Below, in pieces: positions 48,158-57,501 of a DNA stretch of 64,000 nt. Made by a program: the position numbers and the translations under genes. The stretch covers positions 310,001-374,000 of the forward strand of contig NZ_LKKK01000011.1 of the NCBI RefSeq assembly GCF_001446935.1. The letters are read 5' to 3'. Position 1 is the stretch's first letter. Each line of letters starts with the position of its first letter. Source of the stretch: Pseudomonas sp. TTU2014-080ASC (lineage in GTDB: Bacteria; Pseudomonadota; Gammaproteobacteria; Pseudomonadales; Pseudomonadaceae). A model generated the notes under the pieces. The model had not been told where the DNA came from. It saw only the letters and a program-made list of their open reading frames with translations, and made no database searches.

Positions 48158-49168
48158 ATGAGTCGAAAGTTTGAGATTGCCGTGATCGGTGCCACTGGCA
48201 GTGTGGGAGAAACACTTGTGCAACTTCTGGAGGAGCGCGCGTTCCCCCTGGGTTCGCTGCATCTGCTGGCCAGTGGTGAGTCGACAGGCCAGTCTGTCTC
48301 TTTCAGGGGCAAGAATCTGCGGGTTAAAGATCTGCAGATGTTCGACTTTTCAACGGTGCAGATCGCTTTCTTTGCGGCTGGAAAGACCGTGACCCAGCGG
48401 TATGCACCAGTAGCTGCAGCCGCAGGCTGCTCGGTGATTGATCTAAGCAATGGCCTTGAGTCTGATCGGGCGGTGCGAGTTGTTCCTGAGGTTAATGCGC
48501 ACGCGCTCGAAGGTCTAAAAGCGCCATTTGTACTGGCCTGTCCGAGCGCTATTGGCACTGTTCTGGCTTGTACCCTAGCTGCGTTGCCTGTGGCTGTCCG
48601 GGTTGAGCAGGTTGTAGTTACGGCGTGCATGGCTGTGTCGAGTCGGGGCCGTGAAGGCGTCAGCGAGTTAGCTCGGCAAACAGCTGAGCTGCTTAATGCG
48701 CGTCCTTTGCAAAATAATGTTTTTGATCGGCAAATGGCATTTAATCTACTGGCACAAGTCGAGTCAGTTGATGAGCATGGGCATAGTGCCATCGAGCGAC
48801 AGATTGTCGCTGACTTGAAGTTATTGCTGGGTCGTCCTGAACTGCATGTTTCGGTAAGTTGTATTCAAGTACCTGTATTCTTTGGAGATAGTCTCAATGT
48901 CAGTCTGCAGACTGCTGCGGATGTTGACATGCAACAGGTTCGATCTAGTTTGGATGCGGCGCCAGCTCTGGAGTTAGTGGAAAACGACGACTTCCCGACA
49001 GCCGTTGGGGATGCTGTAGGGCAAGATGCCATATATGTCGGAAGAGTTCGTTCTGGTTTTGACAAGCGCTCCGAACTGAATTTGTGGATTACGTCTGATA
49101 ATGTGCGCAAGGGTGCAGCGCTAAATGCTGTGCAATTAGCCGAATTATTGATAAAACACTATCTGTAA
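48158..49168 (+). CDS. USG-1-type aspartate-semialdehyde dehydrogenase paralogue, catalytic Cys lost
   Basis: 336 residues with the Asd fold: IAVIGATGSVGETLVQLLEE, then GSLHLLASGESTGQ and AAGCSVIDLSNGLE. Where true enzymes have NPNCS, this reads ACPSAIG, so the nucleophile Cys position is not preserved. The SCIQVPVFFGDSL strand keeps the His-less ring of the paralogue group. Such usg genes sit next to asd, fimV and truA in many gammaproteobacteria. Function unknown; enzymatic activity is unlikely. It stands 140 bases after asd and 154 before fimV. Confidence 0.85.
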   Translation: MSRKFEIAVIGATGSVGETLVQLLEERAFPLGSLHLLASGESTGQSVSFRGKNLRVKDLQMFDFSTVQIAFFAAGKTVTQRYAPVAAAAGCSVIDLSNGLESDRAVRVVPEVNAHALEGLKAPFVLACPSAIGTVLACTLAALPVAVRVEQVVVTACMAVSSRGREGVSELARQTAELLNARPLQNNVFDRQMAFNLLAQVESVDEHGHSAIERQIVADLKLLLGRPELHVSVSCIQVPVFFGDSLNVSLQTAADVDMQQVRSSLDAAPALELVENDDFPTAVGDAVGQDAIYVGRVRSGFDKRSELNLWITSDNVRKGAALNAVQLAELLIKHYL

Positions 49169-49322
49169 AAGATACTTACCAAGAAATTTGAAGAATCTTT
49201 CGAGCTTGGCAATACTGCTTCCGATGTATTGCTGAATGGGGGAACGCCGCAGGCGTGGGTGTTCAGCAATGCTCAGTAACTCTCGCGGGCTGAGATAAAA
49301 AGATAAAACAAGGGATAACGCT

Positions 49323-52250
49323 ATGGTTCGGGTTCGCAAACTTGTGCTGGCAATAGCAGCGGCTTCGGCGCTGACATCCGGTATGGCGCATGCGCTGGGG
49401 CTTGGGGAAGTTACGCTGCGTTCCGCGTTAAATCAGCCATTGCTGGCTGAGATCGAGTTGCTGGAAACGCGTGATCTTTCCGCTGGCGAGCTAGTCCCCG
49501 CGCTGGCCTCCCAGGAAGACTTCAGCAAAGCAGGTGTTGACCGCCAGTACTTCCTCTCGGACCTGAAGTTCACTTCCGTAGTAAAACCCAACGGTAAGAG
49601 TGTCATTCTGGTCACGTCCAGCAAGCCGATGCGCGAGCCTTATCTCAACTTCTTAGTTGAGGTGCTGTGGCCAAATGGCCGCTTGCTGCGCGAATACACC
49701 TTGTTGCTTGACCCGCCACTGTATACCCCGCAGAGCGTTATCCCATCCAATACCCAAATGCCGGTGGTTTCTTCACCTGCGCCGCGCATCCAGGCGCCTC
49801 AGCCCACGCCACGCCCGACAGCCGTAACCCCTGCGCCACGCCCAGTAGCTCCGTCCGCGACGCCAGTCGCTGGGAGGGCGCCCAGTACACCTTCCCCAAA
49901 GCTTGTGGGTAGCAATGAGTATCGTACCTCCTCCAACGACACTCTTTGGGAAATAGCCCGTAGTGCGCGAGGAAATGGCAGTGTGCACCAAGCCATGTTG
50001 GCAATTCAGGATCTGAACCCTGGCGCTTTTATTGACGGCAACATCAATCGCCTTAAGAGTGGACAGGTGCTGCGTCTGCCAACTGATGAGCAGATCAGAA
50101 GCCGCTCACAGCAGGAAGCAATCAGTCAGGTAACCGAGCAAAATACAGCTTGGCGAGAGGGGCGCAGCTTGTCGGCGACAGCCCGACAGCTGGATGCGAC
50201 TCGACGCACCACTGCTGAACCTGCTCCAGCCAAAGTTGAACAGACTGATAGCCTCAAACTGGTAGCTGCAGAGAGTGGTAAATCTACTGCAGGCAGCGAA
50301 GCGGGGGTGGAAGACAGTAAGGCTCTGGCCAATAAACTGGCTGTCACTCAGGAAAGTCTCGACTCCAGTCGCCGTGAAAGTGAAGAGCTGAAGGGGCGTC
50401 TTGCAGACCTGCAAAGCCAGTTGGATAAGCTGCAACGCTTAGTTGAGCTTAAAGATAGTCAACTGGCTAAGCTGCAAAGTGACCTAGCCGCTCAGTCTCA
50501 AGAAACAGCTACAGCTGAGACGTCTGCTGCAGAGCCTGTTGTAACGCCTCAACCTGCTGCTACCGCTCCTGCCGTTGAGCCTTCTCCAGCAGCAGAAATC
50601 GCTCCGGCTCAGGTACCAGCAGAGGCTGAGCCCGCAGCTGTTGCCCCAGCGGCAGAGGCTTCTGCCGAACTGGACTACAACTACTCTGAAGAGCCAGTTG
50701 CGCCTGCTGTAGCTGAAGCAGAGCAGCCAGCAGCTCCCGCCCCGGCAGCGGTTGAACCGGCAAAACCAGCTGCACCGGCCGTAACTGCTACAGAAAGTGT
50801 CCCTGTTGAAGAAAGCATACTCGATAAGATTCTGGCCAACCCCATGTGGTTAGGTTTGGCCGGTGGTGCAGCCTTGCTGGCTCTGTTGTTGGCGCTGATG
50901 ATTGTCTCGCGCCGCAATGCTATGAAAGAGGCTGAGTTGCAGCAGAATCTGGTCGCGGATGCTGACAAGTCGGATGAGTTCGACGCAGATATGCAGCTGC
51001 CGGATGATAGTTTTGAAGGGTTGAACGACAGCGCGGAAAGCGCTCTGCATGAGTCTGCAAGTGAGGAGCGTGTTAGCGCGCAAACCGCAGATGTGCTGGG
51101 CGAAGCGGATATTTACATCGCATACGGACGGTTCCCTCAGGCTGCCGAACTTCTGGAAGGCGCTATCAAGGATGAGCCGGCGCGTGCTGATCTGCGCCTC
51201 AAACTGATGGAAGTCTATGCAGAAATGGGCGAGCAAAACGGTTTTGCTGCTCAGGAAGCTGCACTGCGTGCCCAGGGTGTGGGCGCTACCGATGTTGAGC
51301 AACTGAAGTCCCGCTACCCAGCCATGATGCCAGCTTTGGCAGCAACTGCTGCGGTTGGGACAGCAGGGTTTGCGGCTGCGCAGGAAGATGAGTTGAACTT
51401 GGATGATCTGCAGCTGGACGAGCCAACTGCAGAGCTGGCAGTGGCCAGTACGTTACAGCCAGTGGTTGAGAATCAGCCTGAGCCGCTTCCAGCTGATCTG
51501 GATGATGCATTTGACCTGAGCTTTGATGATCTGGATGCTGAGCTGGAGCGTGATCTGCAGACTTCCACAGCATCTACAGAGCTGGATAGCCTGTCACTGG
51601 ATAGTGACGAGTTCTCAGCCTCTCTGGACGAAATCCAATCTGCTGAGCTGGCCACTGATGATGCGCTGGAGTTCGATATTGGGTTTGCTGATACCGCTGA
51701 ACCTGCGGCTGGCCTTGAGCCTGAACTGAATGATTTCAGTCTTGAACTTGATGCACCTGCTCAACCTTCAGTCGCGGCGGAAGACGATTTCCTGCTGAAT
51801 CTTGATGAAGTGCCGGCTGCAGCGCCTGTTACGCAGCTTGATGAGGCTCCGGCATTTGAGCCGTTGTCGGCGGATCTGCAAGCGGATGATTTTGATCTAT
51901 CCGCGGACTTTGATCTTGCTGAAAGCGATACTGTTGCCTCGCAAGCTCCAGCCGACAGTTTTGCCAGCCAACTGGACAAGGTCAGTGCTGAGCTGGATGA
52001 GCTGAGCAACAGCTTGCCTCAGGCTGGGGAAGCGCAGACTGATCTGGCGTCGTTCGATGGACTGGACGCTGATGATGATTTCGACTTCCTGTCCGGTGCA
52101 GATGAGACATCTACCAAACTCGATTTGGCGCGTGCCTACATCGATATGGGCGATGCTGAAGGAGCCCGTGATATTCTCAGTGAAGTCATCAATGAAGGTA
52201 ACGAAGGTCAGCAACAGGAAGCCCGTGAGCTGATCGCTAAATTGGTTTAA
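49323..52250 (+). CDS. fimV: FimV pole-organising / type IV pilus assembly protein
   Basis: 975-residue inner-membrane protein. A signal peptide (cut near AHA-LG) precedes a FimV N-terminal domain (LGLGEVTLRSALNQPLLAEI), a Pro/Ala-rich linker, a LysM peptidoglycan-binding domain (about 198-250), a coiled coil (about 335-395), one membrane helix (about 508-530) and a long acidic cytoplasmic region with TPR-like AYGRFPQAAELLEGAI. The C-terminal FimV TPR is LDLARAYIDMGDAEGARDIL. In P. aeruginosa FimV marks the pole, supports pilus assembly and activates CyaB. The acidic linker is the variable part. Confidence 0.95.
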   Translation: MVRVRKLVLAIAAASALTSGMAHALGLGEVTLRSALNQPLLAEIELLETRDLSAGELVPALASQEDFSKAGVDRQYFLSDLKFTSVVKPNGKSVILVTSSKPMREPYLNFLVEVLWPNGRLLREYTLLLDPPLYTPQSVIPSNTQMPVVSSPAPRIQAPQPTPRPTAVTPAPRPVAPSATPVAGRAPSTPSPKLVGSNEYRTSSNDTLWEIARSARGNGSVHQAMLAIQDLNPGAFIDGNINRLKSGQVLRLPTDEQIRSRSQQEAISQVTEQNTAWREGRSLSATARQLDATRRTTAEPAPAKVEQTDSLKLVAAESGKSTAGSEAGVEDSKALANKLAVTQESLDSSRRESEELKGRLADLQSQLDKLQRLVELKDSQLAKLQSDLAAQSQETATAETSAAEPVVTPQPAATAPAVEPSPAAEIAPAQVPAEAEPAAVAPAAEASAELDYNYSEEPVAPAVAEAEQPAAPAPAAVEPAKPAAPAVTATESVPVEESILDKILANPMWLGLAGGAALLALLLALMIVSRRNAMKEAELQQNLVADADKSDEFDADMQLPDDSFEGLNDSAESALHESASEERVSAQTADVLGEADIYIAYGRFPQAAELLEGAIKDEPARADLRLKLMEVYAEMGEQNGFAAQEAALRAQGVGATDVEQLKSRYPAMMPALAATAAVGTAGFAAAQEDELNLDDLQLDEPTAELAVASTLQPVVENQPEPLPADLDDAFDLSFDDLDAELERDLQTSTASTELDSLSLDSDEFSASLDEIQSAELATDDALEFDIGFADTAEPAAGLEPELNDFSLELDAPAQPSVAAEDDFLLNLDEVPAAAPVTQLDEAPAFEPLSADLQADDFDLSADFDLAESDTVASQAPADSFASQLDKVSAELDELSNSLPQAGEAQTDLASFDGLDADDDFDFLSGADETSTKLDLARAYIDMGDAEGARDILSEVINEGNEGQQQEARELIAKLV

Positions 52251-52253
52251 TAA

Positions 52254-53135
52254 ATGTCTGATGGTGTTACTACAGCGGCAGCCGAATCGGCTGCCGCTGG
52301 CGTTTTTAAGATAGCGCTTGGAATTGAGTACAAGGGCTCACGTTATCGTGGCTTTCAGCGTCAGGCGGCTGGTGTACCGTCTGTGCAAGGAGCGCTGGAA
52401 AAGGCTTTGACCAAAGTGGCCGGTGGCGTGCCTGTCACCATTAGCTGCGCCGGGCGTACAGATGCGATGGTGCATGCTTGTGGCCAGGTGGTTCATTTCG
52501 AAACGACGGTTGTGCGTCCTCTGCATGCCTGGGTGATGGGCGGCAACATGAACCTGCCAGGCGACATCAGCGTAACTTGGGCCAAAGAGATGCCGGCGCA
52601 TTTCGACGCGCGATTCAGTGCTATAGCTCGGCGTTACCGCTATGTGATTTATAACGATCAGATCCGCCCGGCTCATCTGGCCGAGGAAGTGACCTGGAAT
52701 CACCGCCCTTTGGACATTGTGCGGATGCGCGAAGCGGCCAAGGTTTTGGTTGGAACCCATGATTTCAGTTCGTTCCGGGCTAGTCAGTGCCAAGCGAAAT
52801 CACCGGTTAAGACGATTCACCATCTTGAGCTGATTGAGTTAGGGCGTTTGCTGGTGCTGGATATCCGCGCTAACGCATTTCTGCATCATATGGTGCGAAA
52901 TATTGCCGGTGTGCTGATGACTGTTGGTGCCGGTGAGCGACCGGTAGAGTGGGTGCAGGAGGTTCTGGATCGCCGCGAGCGCAGGGCTGGCGGTGTAACG
53001 GCGCATCCATACGGTCTTTACTTGGTTAAGGTGGATTATCCGCAGGAGTTCGACATACCGCAGCGTTATCTCGGGCCGCACTTCCTGTCTGGTTTGCCAG
53101 ATGTGGCGGCTGACGCCTCAGAGGCGATTTGTTAG
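52254..53135 (+). CDS. truA: tRNA pseudouridine(38-40) synthase
   Basis: 293 residues. It modifies uridines 38-40 in the anticodon stem. The catalytic Asp is D70 in SCAGRTDAMVHACGQV; RYRYVIYN and RANAFLHHMVRNIAG are family motifs. A 16-residue N-terminal extension precedes the core; ATG 52254, 3 bases after the fimV stop, is the only good start. Ribosome-site sequence overlaps the end of fimV. Confidence 0.96.
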   Translation: MSDGVTTAAAESAAAGVFKIALGIEYKGSRYRGFQRQAAGVPSVQGALEKALTKVAGGVPVTISCAGRTDAMVHACGQVVHFETTVVRPLHAWVMGGNMNLPGDISVTWAKEMPAHFDARFSAIARRYRYVIYNDQIRPAHLAEEVTWNHRPLDIVRMREAAKVLVGTHDFSSFRASQCQAKSPVKTIHHLELIELGRLLVLDIRANAFLHHMVRNIAGVLMTVGAGERPVEWVQEVLDRRERRAGGVTAHPYGLYLVKVDYPQEFDIPQRYLGPHFLSGLPDVAADASEAIC

Positions 53136-53171
53136 CATCCGTCGATTGTTGAATGGATTGAGGTCTGCCTG

Positions 53172-53804
53172 TTGTCAGTCGTACGTAGCAAAATTTGTGG
53201 AATTACCCGCATAGAAGATGCTTTGGCTGCTGTGCAGGCCGGTGCAGACGCTATTGGCCTGGTGTTTTATGCCAAAAGCCCGCGTGCAGTGAATGTGCAG
53301 CAGGCTAGGGCGATCATTGCTGCATTGCCGCCATTTGTGACTACGGTCGGCTTGTTTGTGAATGCCAGTCGTTGTGAGTTGGGCGAGATTCTGGATGCCG
53401 TACCGCTGGATTTGCTGCAGTTTCATGGCGATGAGGCACCAGCTGACTGCGAGGGCTATCACCGGCCTTTTATCAAAGCTCTGCGTGTAAAACCGGGTGA
53501 TGACATCGCCGCCGAGGTTGCACCCTACGGGCAGGCTAGCGGCATTTTGCTGGACACTTTTGTGCAGGGCGTGCCGGGCGGAACGGGTGAAGCTTTCGAC
53601 TGGTCATTGGTGCCAGAGGGTTTGAGCAAGCCGGTGATTCTGGCGGGCGGTTTGACGCCGGAGAATGTAGCTGAGGCCATCGCCCAAGTCCGCCCCTATG
53701 CTGTGGATGTCAGTGGAGGCGTAGAAATCAGTAAAGGCATTAAAGACGCTGAAAAGATTCAGGCCTTTATGCGAGCAGTGCAAGGCGCTAAAGCTGCCTG
53801 CTGA
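53172..53804 (+). CDS. trpF: Phosphoribosylanthranilate isomerase
   Basis: 210-residue TIM-barrel enzyme of tryptophan synthesis. Catalytic Cys is C9 in [11 protein letters not shown] and the Asp is in AVDVSGGVE; phosphate loops [10 protein letters not shown] and SGGVE are present. The start is a TTG at 53172 preceded by GAGGT at 53160-53164. The full barrel needs this start, as the first beta strand is RSKICGIT. It is separate from other trp genes, as in other Pseudomonas. Confidence 0.94.
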   Translation: MSVVRSKICGITRIEDALAAVQAGADAIGLVFYAKSPRAVNVQQARAIIAALPPFVTTVGLFVNASRCELGEILDAVPLDLLQFHGDEAPADCEGYHRPFIKALRVKPGDDIAAEVAPYGQASGILLDTFVQGVPGGTGEAFDWSLVPEGLSKPVILAGGLTPENVAEAIAQVRPYAVDVSGGVEISKGIKDAEKIQAFMRAVQGAKAAC

Positions 53805-54002
53805 ATGTGACGATGCGGCTTGCTTGGCCGTCCATAAACCTAGTGCAGGTTATGGGAACACTGCGGACAGCTGCGTAAGGCGGCGGGCGAGATTCTAAAG
53901 TCATCACGCCGGCCCCTGAAGTGGCTGCACTTATGAATTTATCCGGACGGGCTGAGCCTCAGGCGTTATCCGGTCCGGTCAATAGCTTGGAGAGTCAAGA
54001 GC

Positions 54003-54887
54003 ATGAGCAACTGGTTGGTAGACAAACTGATCCCATCGATCATGCGTTCCGAGGTCAAGAAGAGTTCGGTTCCTGAAGGTCTATGGCATAAGTGCCCGTC
54101 ATGCGACGCGGTGCTGTACAAGCCTGAGCTGGAAAAGACCTTGGATGTTTGCCCCAAGTGCGACCACCACATGCGCATCGATGCGCGTACACGTCTGGGT
54201 ATCTTCTTGGATGTTGAGGGGCGCGAAGAGCTGGGGGCTGATCTGGAGCCGGTTGATCGCCTGAAGTTCCGCGACAGCAAGAAGTACAAAGACCGCTTGA
54301 CTGCAGCACAGAAACAAACCGGAGAGAAGGATGCCTTGGTTGCTATTCGTGGCACGCTGCAAGGTATGCCGATTGTGACTGTGGCCTTTGAGTTCTCCTT
54401 TATGGGGGGCTCCATGGGGGCCATCGTGGGTGAGCGTTTTGTCCGTGCGGCTAATGTCGCGCTGGAACAGCGCTGCCCGCTGGTGTGTTTCTCTGCGTCC
54501 GGTGGCGCACGCATGCAGGAAGCACTGATCTCCCTGATGCAGATGGCCAAAACCTCCGCAGTATTGGCACGTTTACGTGAGGAAGGCATTCCATTCATTT
54601 CGGTTCTGACCGATCCGGTTTATGGCGGCGTTTCTGCCAGTTTGGCAATGCTGGGTGATGTGATTGTCGCCGAGCCTAAAGCGCTGATCGGCTTCGCTGG
54701 TCCACGTGTAATTGAGCAGACTGTACGTGAGAAGCTGCCTGAGGGCTTCCAGCGCAGTGAGTTCCTGCTGGATCACGGCGCTATTGACATGATCATCCCG
54801 CGCGCTGAATTGCGTTCGCGTCTGTCCCGCCTGCTGGCCCAGCTGATGGGGCGTCCATCGCCAGTAGCACTGCCGGAATCTGCATGA
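54003..54887 (+). CDS. accD: Acetyl-CoA carboxylase carboxyltransferase subunit beta
   Basis: 294 residues. It transfers the carboxyl from biotin to acetyl-CoA with AccA, starting fatty acid synthesis. An N-terminal four-Cys zinc ribbon (C31, C34, C50, C53) precedes the crotonase-like domain with [20 protein letters not shown] and [17 protein letters not shown]. The upstream gap of about 200 bases should hold its promoter. It overlaps folC by 4 bases. Confidence 0.97.
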   Translation: MSNWLVDKLIPSIMRSEVKKSSVPEGLWHKCPSCDAVLYKPELEKTLDVCPKCDHHMRIDARTRLGIFLDVEGREELGADLEPVDRLKFRDSKKYKDRLTAAQKQTGEKDALVAIRGTLQGMPIVTVAFEFSFMGGSMGAIVGERFVRAANVALEQRCPLVCFSASGGARMQEALISLMQMAKTSAVLARLREEGIPFISVLTDPVYGGVSASLAMLGDVIVAEPKALIGFAGPRVIEQTVREKLPEGFQRSEFLLDHGAIDMIIPRAELRSRLSRLLAQLMGRPSPVALPESA

Positions 54888-56191
54888 GCCAGCGCTCTCT
54901 TGCCGAGTGGCTGACCTACCTTGAGCAGTTGCATCCCAGCGCCATTGATATGGGGCTGGAACGCTCAAAAGCAGTTTTAGATCGTCTTAATCTCGGCGCT
55001 GTTGCGCCGAGAGTCGTTACGGTCACCGGAACCAACGGCAAGGGTTCCACCTGTGCGTTCATTGCTTCTCTGCTGAGTAGCCAGGGCATGACGGTGGGGG
55101 TGTACAGCTCGCCGCACTTGCTGCGTTACAACGAGCGCGTGCAAATCAACGGTATTGAAGCCTCTGACGCAGAATTGTGTGAAGCATTTGCGGCAATTGA
55201 GGCTGCCCGTGGCGACATTTCCCTGACGTATTTTGAGATGGGGACTCTGGCGGCCTTCTGGTTGTTCAAGCGCGCGGCGCTGGATGCTCTGGTCCTTGAA
55301 GTGGGGCTGGGCGGGCGTCTGGATGCGGTCAATCTTCTCGATGCCGATGTCGCTGTTGTAACCAGTATTGGCGTTGACCATTCCGACTGGCTAGGTGATA
55401 CCCGTGAATCGGTGGCGTTTGAGAAGGCTGGAATTTTTCGCGCTAATAAGCCAGTCGTCTGTGGTGATTTGCAGCCGCCGCAGCCTTTATTGGCACGGGC
55501 GGAAGTGCTGAATGCGCCTTTATTTGTACGTGGCTGTGAGTTCGATCTGAGGCTCGGCGGACAAAGTTGGTCGTGGCAGGGGCGCACTCTTCGCGGTGAA
55601 CACTTGACGCTTGATCAGCTGCCGTTGCTTGATCTGCCCATGGAGAATGCTGCAGTGGCGCTGCAGGCGTATGCGATGCTCGATTTGTCCTGGCAGCCGC
55701 AGGTTATCGCCCAAGCATTGCAACGCACCCGTGTGATCGGACGGCTTGATCGGCGTTCTGTTACCTGGGCCGGCAAAAAACTGACTCTGCTGCTTGATGT
55801 AGGGCACAATCCGCATGCAGCAACGTATCTGGCGCAGCGACTGGCGGCGCGGCCATTGACACATAAGCGCCGTGCTGTGTTTGCTTTATTGTCTGATAAA
55901 GATTTGCTAGGTGTTGTGCAGCCTCTGCTGGGGCAAGTCGAAGACTGGGCGGTAGCGCCTTTACCAACCAGTCGTACTCGACAGGCGTCTGAATTGCAGG
56001 CTTGTCTGCAAGCACTAGGTGCTTCTGTTGAGGCGTACGATTCAGTTAGTGTTGCGCTGGAAGCGCAGCTGAATAGGGCAGCAGACGAGGATGAGGTTCT
56101 GCTGTTTGGTTCATTCTATTGTGTGGCCGAGGCCCTAGAGTGGCTAAGCCACAAGGCCGATGGGGGCGTGCAGGATGGCTTTGCTGGATAA
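54884..56191 (+). CDS. folC: Bifunctional dihydrofolate/folylpolyglutamate synthase
   Basis: 435-residue Mur-ligase-family enzyme that adds glutamate to dihydropteroate and folates. P-loop [14 protein letters not shown], the [13 protein letters not shown] motif, [13 protein letters not shown] and DVGHNPHA are intact. ATG 54884 overlaps the accD stop by 4 bases. Its stop lies 17 bases inside the next gene. Confidence 0.96.
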   Translation: MSQRSLAEWLTYLEQLHPSAIDMGLERSKAVLDRLNLGAVAPRVVTVTGTNGKGSTCAFIASLLSSQGMTVGVYSSPHLLRYNERVQINGIEASDAELCEAFAAIEAARGDISLTYFEMGTLAAFWLFKRAALDALVLEVGLGGRLDAVNLLDADVAVVTSIGVDHSDWLGDTRESVAFEKAGIFRANKPVVCGDLQPPQPLLARAEVLNAPLFVRGCEFDLRLGGQSWSWQGRTLRGEHLTLDQLPLLDLPMENAAVALQAYAMLDLSWQPQVIAQALQRTRVIGRLDRRSVTWAGKKLTLLLDVGHNPHAATYLAQRLAARPLTHKRRAVFALLSDKDLLGVVQPLLGQVEDWAVAPLPTSRTRQASELQACLQALGASVEAYDSVSVALEAQLNRAADEDEVLLFGSFYCVAEALEWLSHKADGGVQDGFAG

Positions 56192-56780
56192 GGGATTGAA
56201 GCAACGAATGGTTGGAGCTGTGGTGCTGTTGGCTCTGGCGGTTATTTTGTTGCCGATGTTGCTTTCGCGCCAGGACGAACCCAGGGTGGTTGAGGTCAAT
56301 GCACCTGAAATGCCTGAGGTGCCTCAGATTGTTGAGGTTGAGCCTGAGCCAGTTGCGGTGCCTGAGCCGCAGCCGGTACCCGAGGAGATAGTGACTCAGC
56401 AGGCAGAACCTGTTGTACCTGCTCCTGTGGCATCTAATCCTGCACCTGCACCTGCACCTGCACCTGCCAAGCCGGTGGTGGCTGAAAAGCCTGCCGCACC
56501 TGTTCCGCCTCAGCCGCAAAGCCGCTTGGACGCTAACAGTCTGCCCGTCAGCTGGTCGATTCAGGTGGCGAGCCTGTCCAGTGCCGAGGGCGCCAACAAG
56601 CTGCAGAACACCCTCCGTGGTCAGGGTTATAACGCCTATGTGCGTAGTTTTGACGGCATGAATCGGGTCTTTGTCGGTCCGGTAATTGAACGAGCTGAAG
56701 CTGAGCGCATGCGTGATCAGCTCAACCGTAAGCACAATGTCAGCGGTTTTCTGGTTCGTTTTCAGCCTGAAGGGCGTTGA
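56175..56780 (+). CDS. SPOR-domain cell-division protein (DedD-like)
   Basis: 201 residues: a short cytoplasmic tail, one membrane helix (about 13-31, AVVLLALAVILLPMLLS), a Pro/Val/Glu-rich periplasmic linker with an Ala-Pro repeat, and a C-terminal SPOR domain (about 120-198) with WSIQVASLSSAEGANKLQNT, VFVGPVIERAEAERMRDQLN and the closing GFLVRFQP. SPOR domains bind denuded septal peptidoglycan. Position after folC and before cvpA matches dedD. ATG 56175 ([14 protein letters not shown]) is preferred to ATG 56160. Confidence 0.88.
   Translation: MALLDKGLKQRMVGAVVLLALAVILLPMLLSRQDEPRVVEVNAPEMPEVPQIVEVEPEPVAVPEPQPVPEEIVTQQAEPVVPAPVASNPAPAPAPAPAKPVVAEKPAAPVPPQPQSRLDANSLPVSWSIQVASLSSAEGANKLQNTLRGQGYNAYVRSFDGMNRVFVGPVIERAEAERMRDQLNRKHNVSGFLVRFQPEGR
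56441..56467 (+). repeat. In-frame hexanucleotide repeat in the SPOR gene
   Basis: Four and a half copies of TGCACC coding for alternating Ala-Pro in the periplasmic linker. Copy-number change would keep the frame and alter linker length by two residues per unit. Confidence 0.85.
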
Positions 56781-56791
56781 ATTAGCGGCGT

Positions 56792-56813
56792 ACAGCCGGT
56801 TAGATCCGGCTGT
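56792..56813 (+). terminator. Weak hairpin after the SPOR gene
   Basis: ACAGCCGG-TTAGAT-CCGGCTGT, a perfect 8-bp stem 12 bases after the stop, but followed by CGGTCGGTATTTGG and not a proper uridine tract. Confidence 0.5.
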
Positions 56814-56905
56814 CGGTCGGTATTTGGCCTGATATCAATCCTCTGCTTACGCCTGTCCGGGCGCTCTGTTAAAATATTTCGCCTTTCCCGTAGGTAATCT
56901 GCATC

Positions 56906-57448
56906 GTGGCTTTCACCTGGGTCGATTGGGCGATCATCGCCATCATCGTCATTTCAAGTTTGATCAGTTTAAGCAGAGGTTTCGTTAAGGAAGCCTTGTC
57001 CCTGCTTAACTGGATTGTGGCAGGCGTTGTCGCCTGGATGTTTGGCGGAGCGCTCGCCGGCCATCTCACTGACTATATCGAGACACCGTCTGCGCGGGTC
57101 ATTGCGGCCTGTGCCATTTTATTTGTGGTGACGCTTCTGGTCGGCGCACTGATCAGTTACCTGATTGGTGAGTTGATTCGGGTCACGGGTTTATCGGGTA
57201 CAGACCGTTTTCTTGGCATGGTGTTCGGCGCTGCGCGCGGGGCATTGCTGGTTGTTGTGCTGGTTGGCTTGCTGAGTCTGGCCCCGGTTCAAGAGGACAT
57301 TTGGTGGCAACAGTCCACACTGTTGCCGCATTTTCTGATGGTGGCTGACTGGTCAAAAAACTTGATTCTCAGCTTGTCCAGTCAGTGGCTTGCCAGTGGC
57401 GTCACGGCACCGGTGGAGTTACCGTTTAAAGAGGTATTGCAGCCATAA
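56906..57448 (+). CDS. cvpA: CvpA family membrane protein
   Basis: 180 residues with about four membrane helices: MAFTWVDWAIIAIIVISSLI, then SRGFVKEALSLLNWIVAGVV, and RFLGMVFGAARGALLVVVLV. CvpA is needed for colicin V export and envelope stress tolerance in E. coli; its mechanism is unclear. GTG 56906 is the conserved start. A TAAAAT box at 56870-56875 may be its -10. It lies directly upstream of purF, the classical order. Confidence 0.92.
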   Translation: MAFTWVDWAIIAIIVISSLISLSRGFVKEALSLLNWIVAGVVAWMFGGALAGHLTDYIETPSARVIAACAILFVVTLLVGALISYLIGELIRVTGLSGTDRFLGMVFGAARGALLVVVLVGLLSLAPVQEDIWWQQSTLLPHFLMVADWSKNLILSLSSQWLASGVTAPVELPFKEVLQP

Positions 57449-57501
57449 AGGCAGCAATGCATTGAGATTCATCGTGTTTCATAAAGTAGGGGTTGCGTCA
57501 C

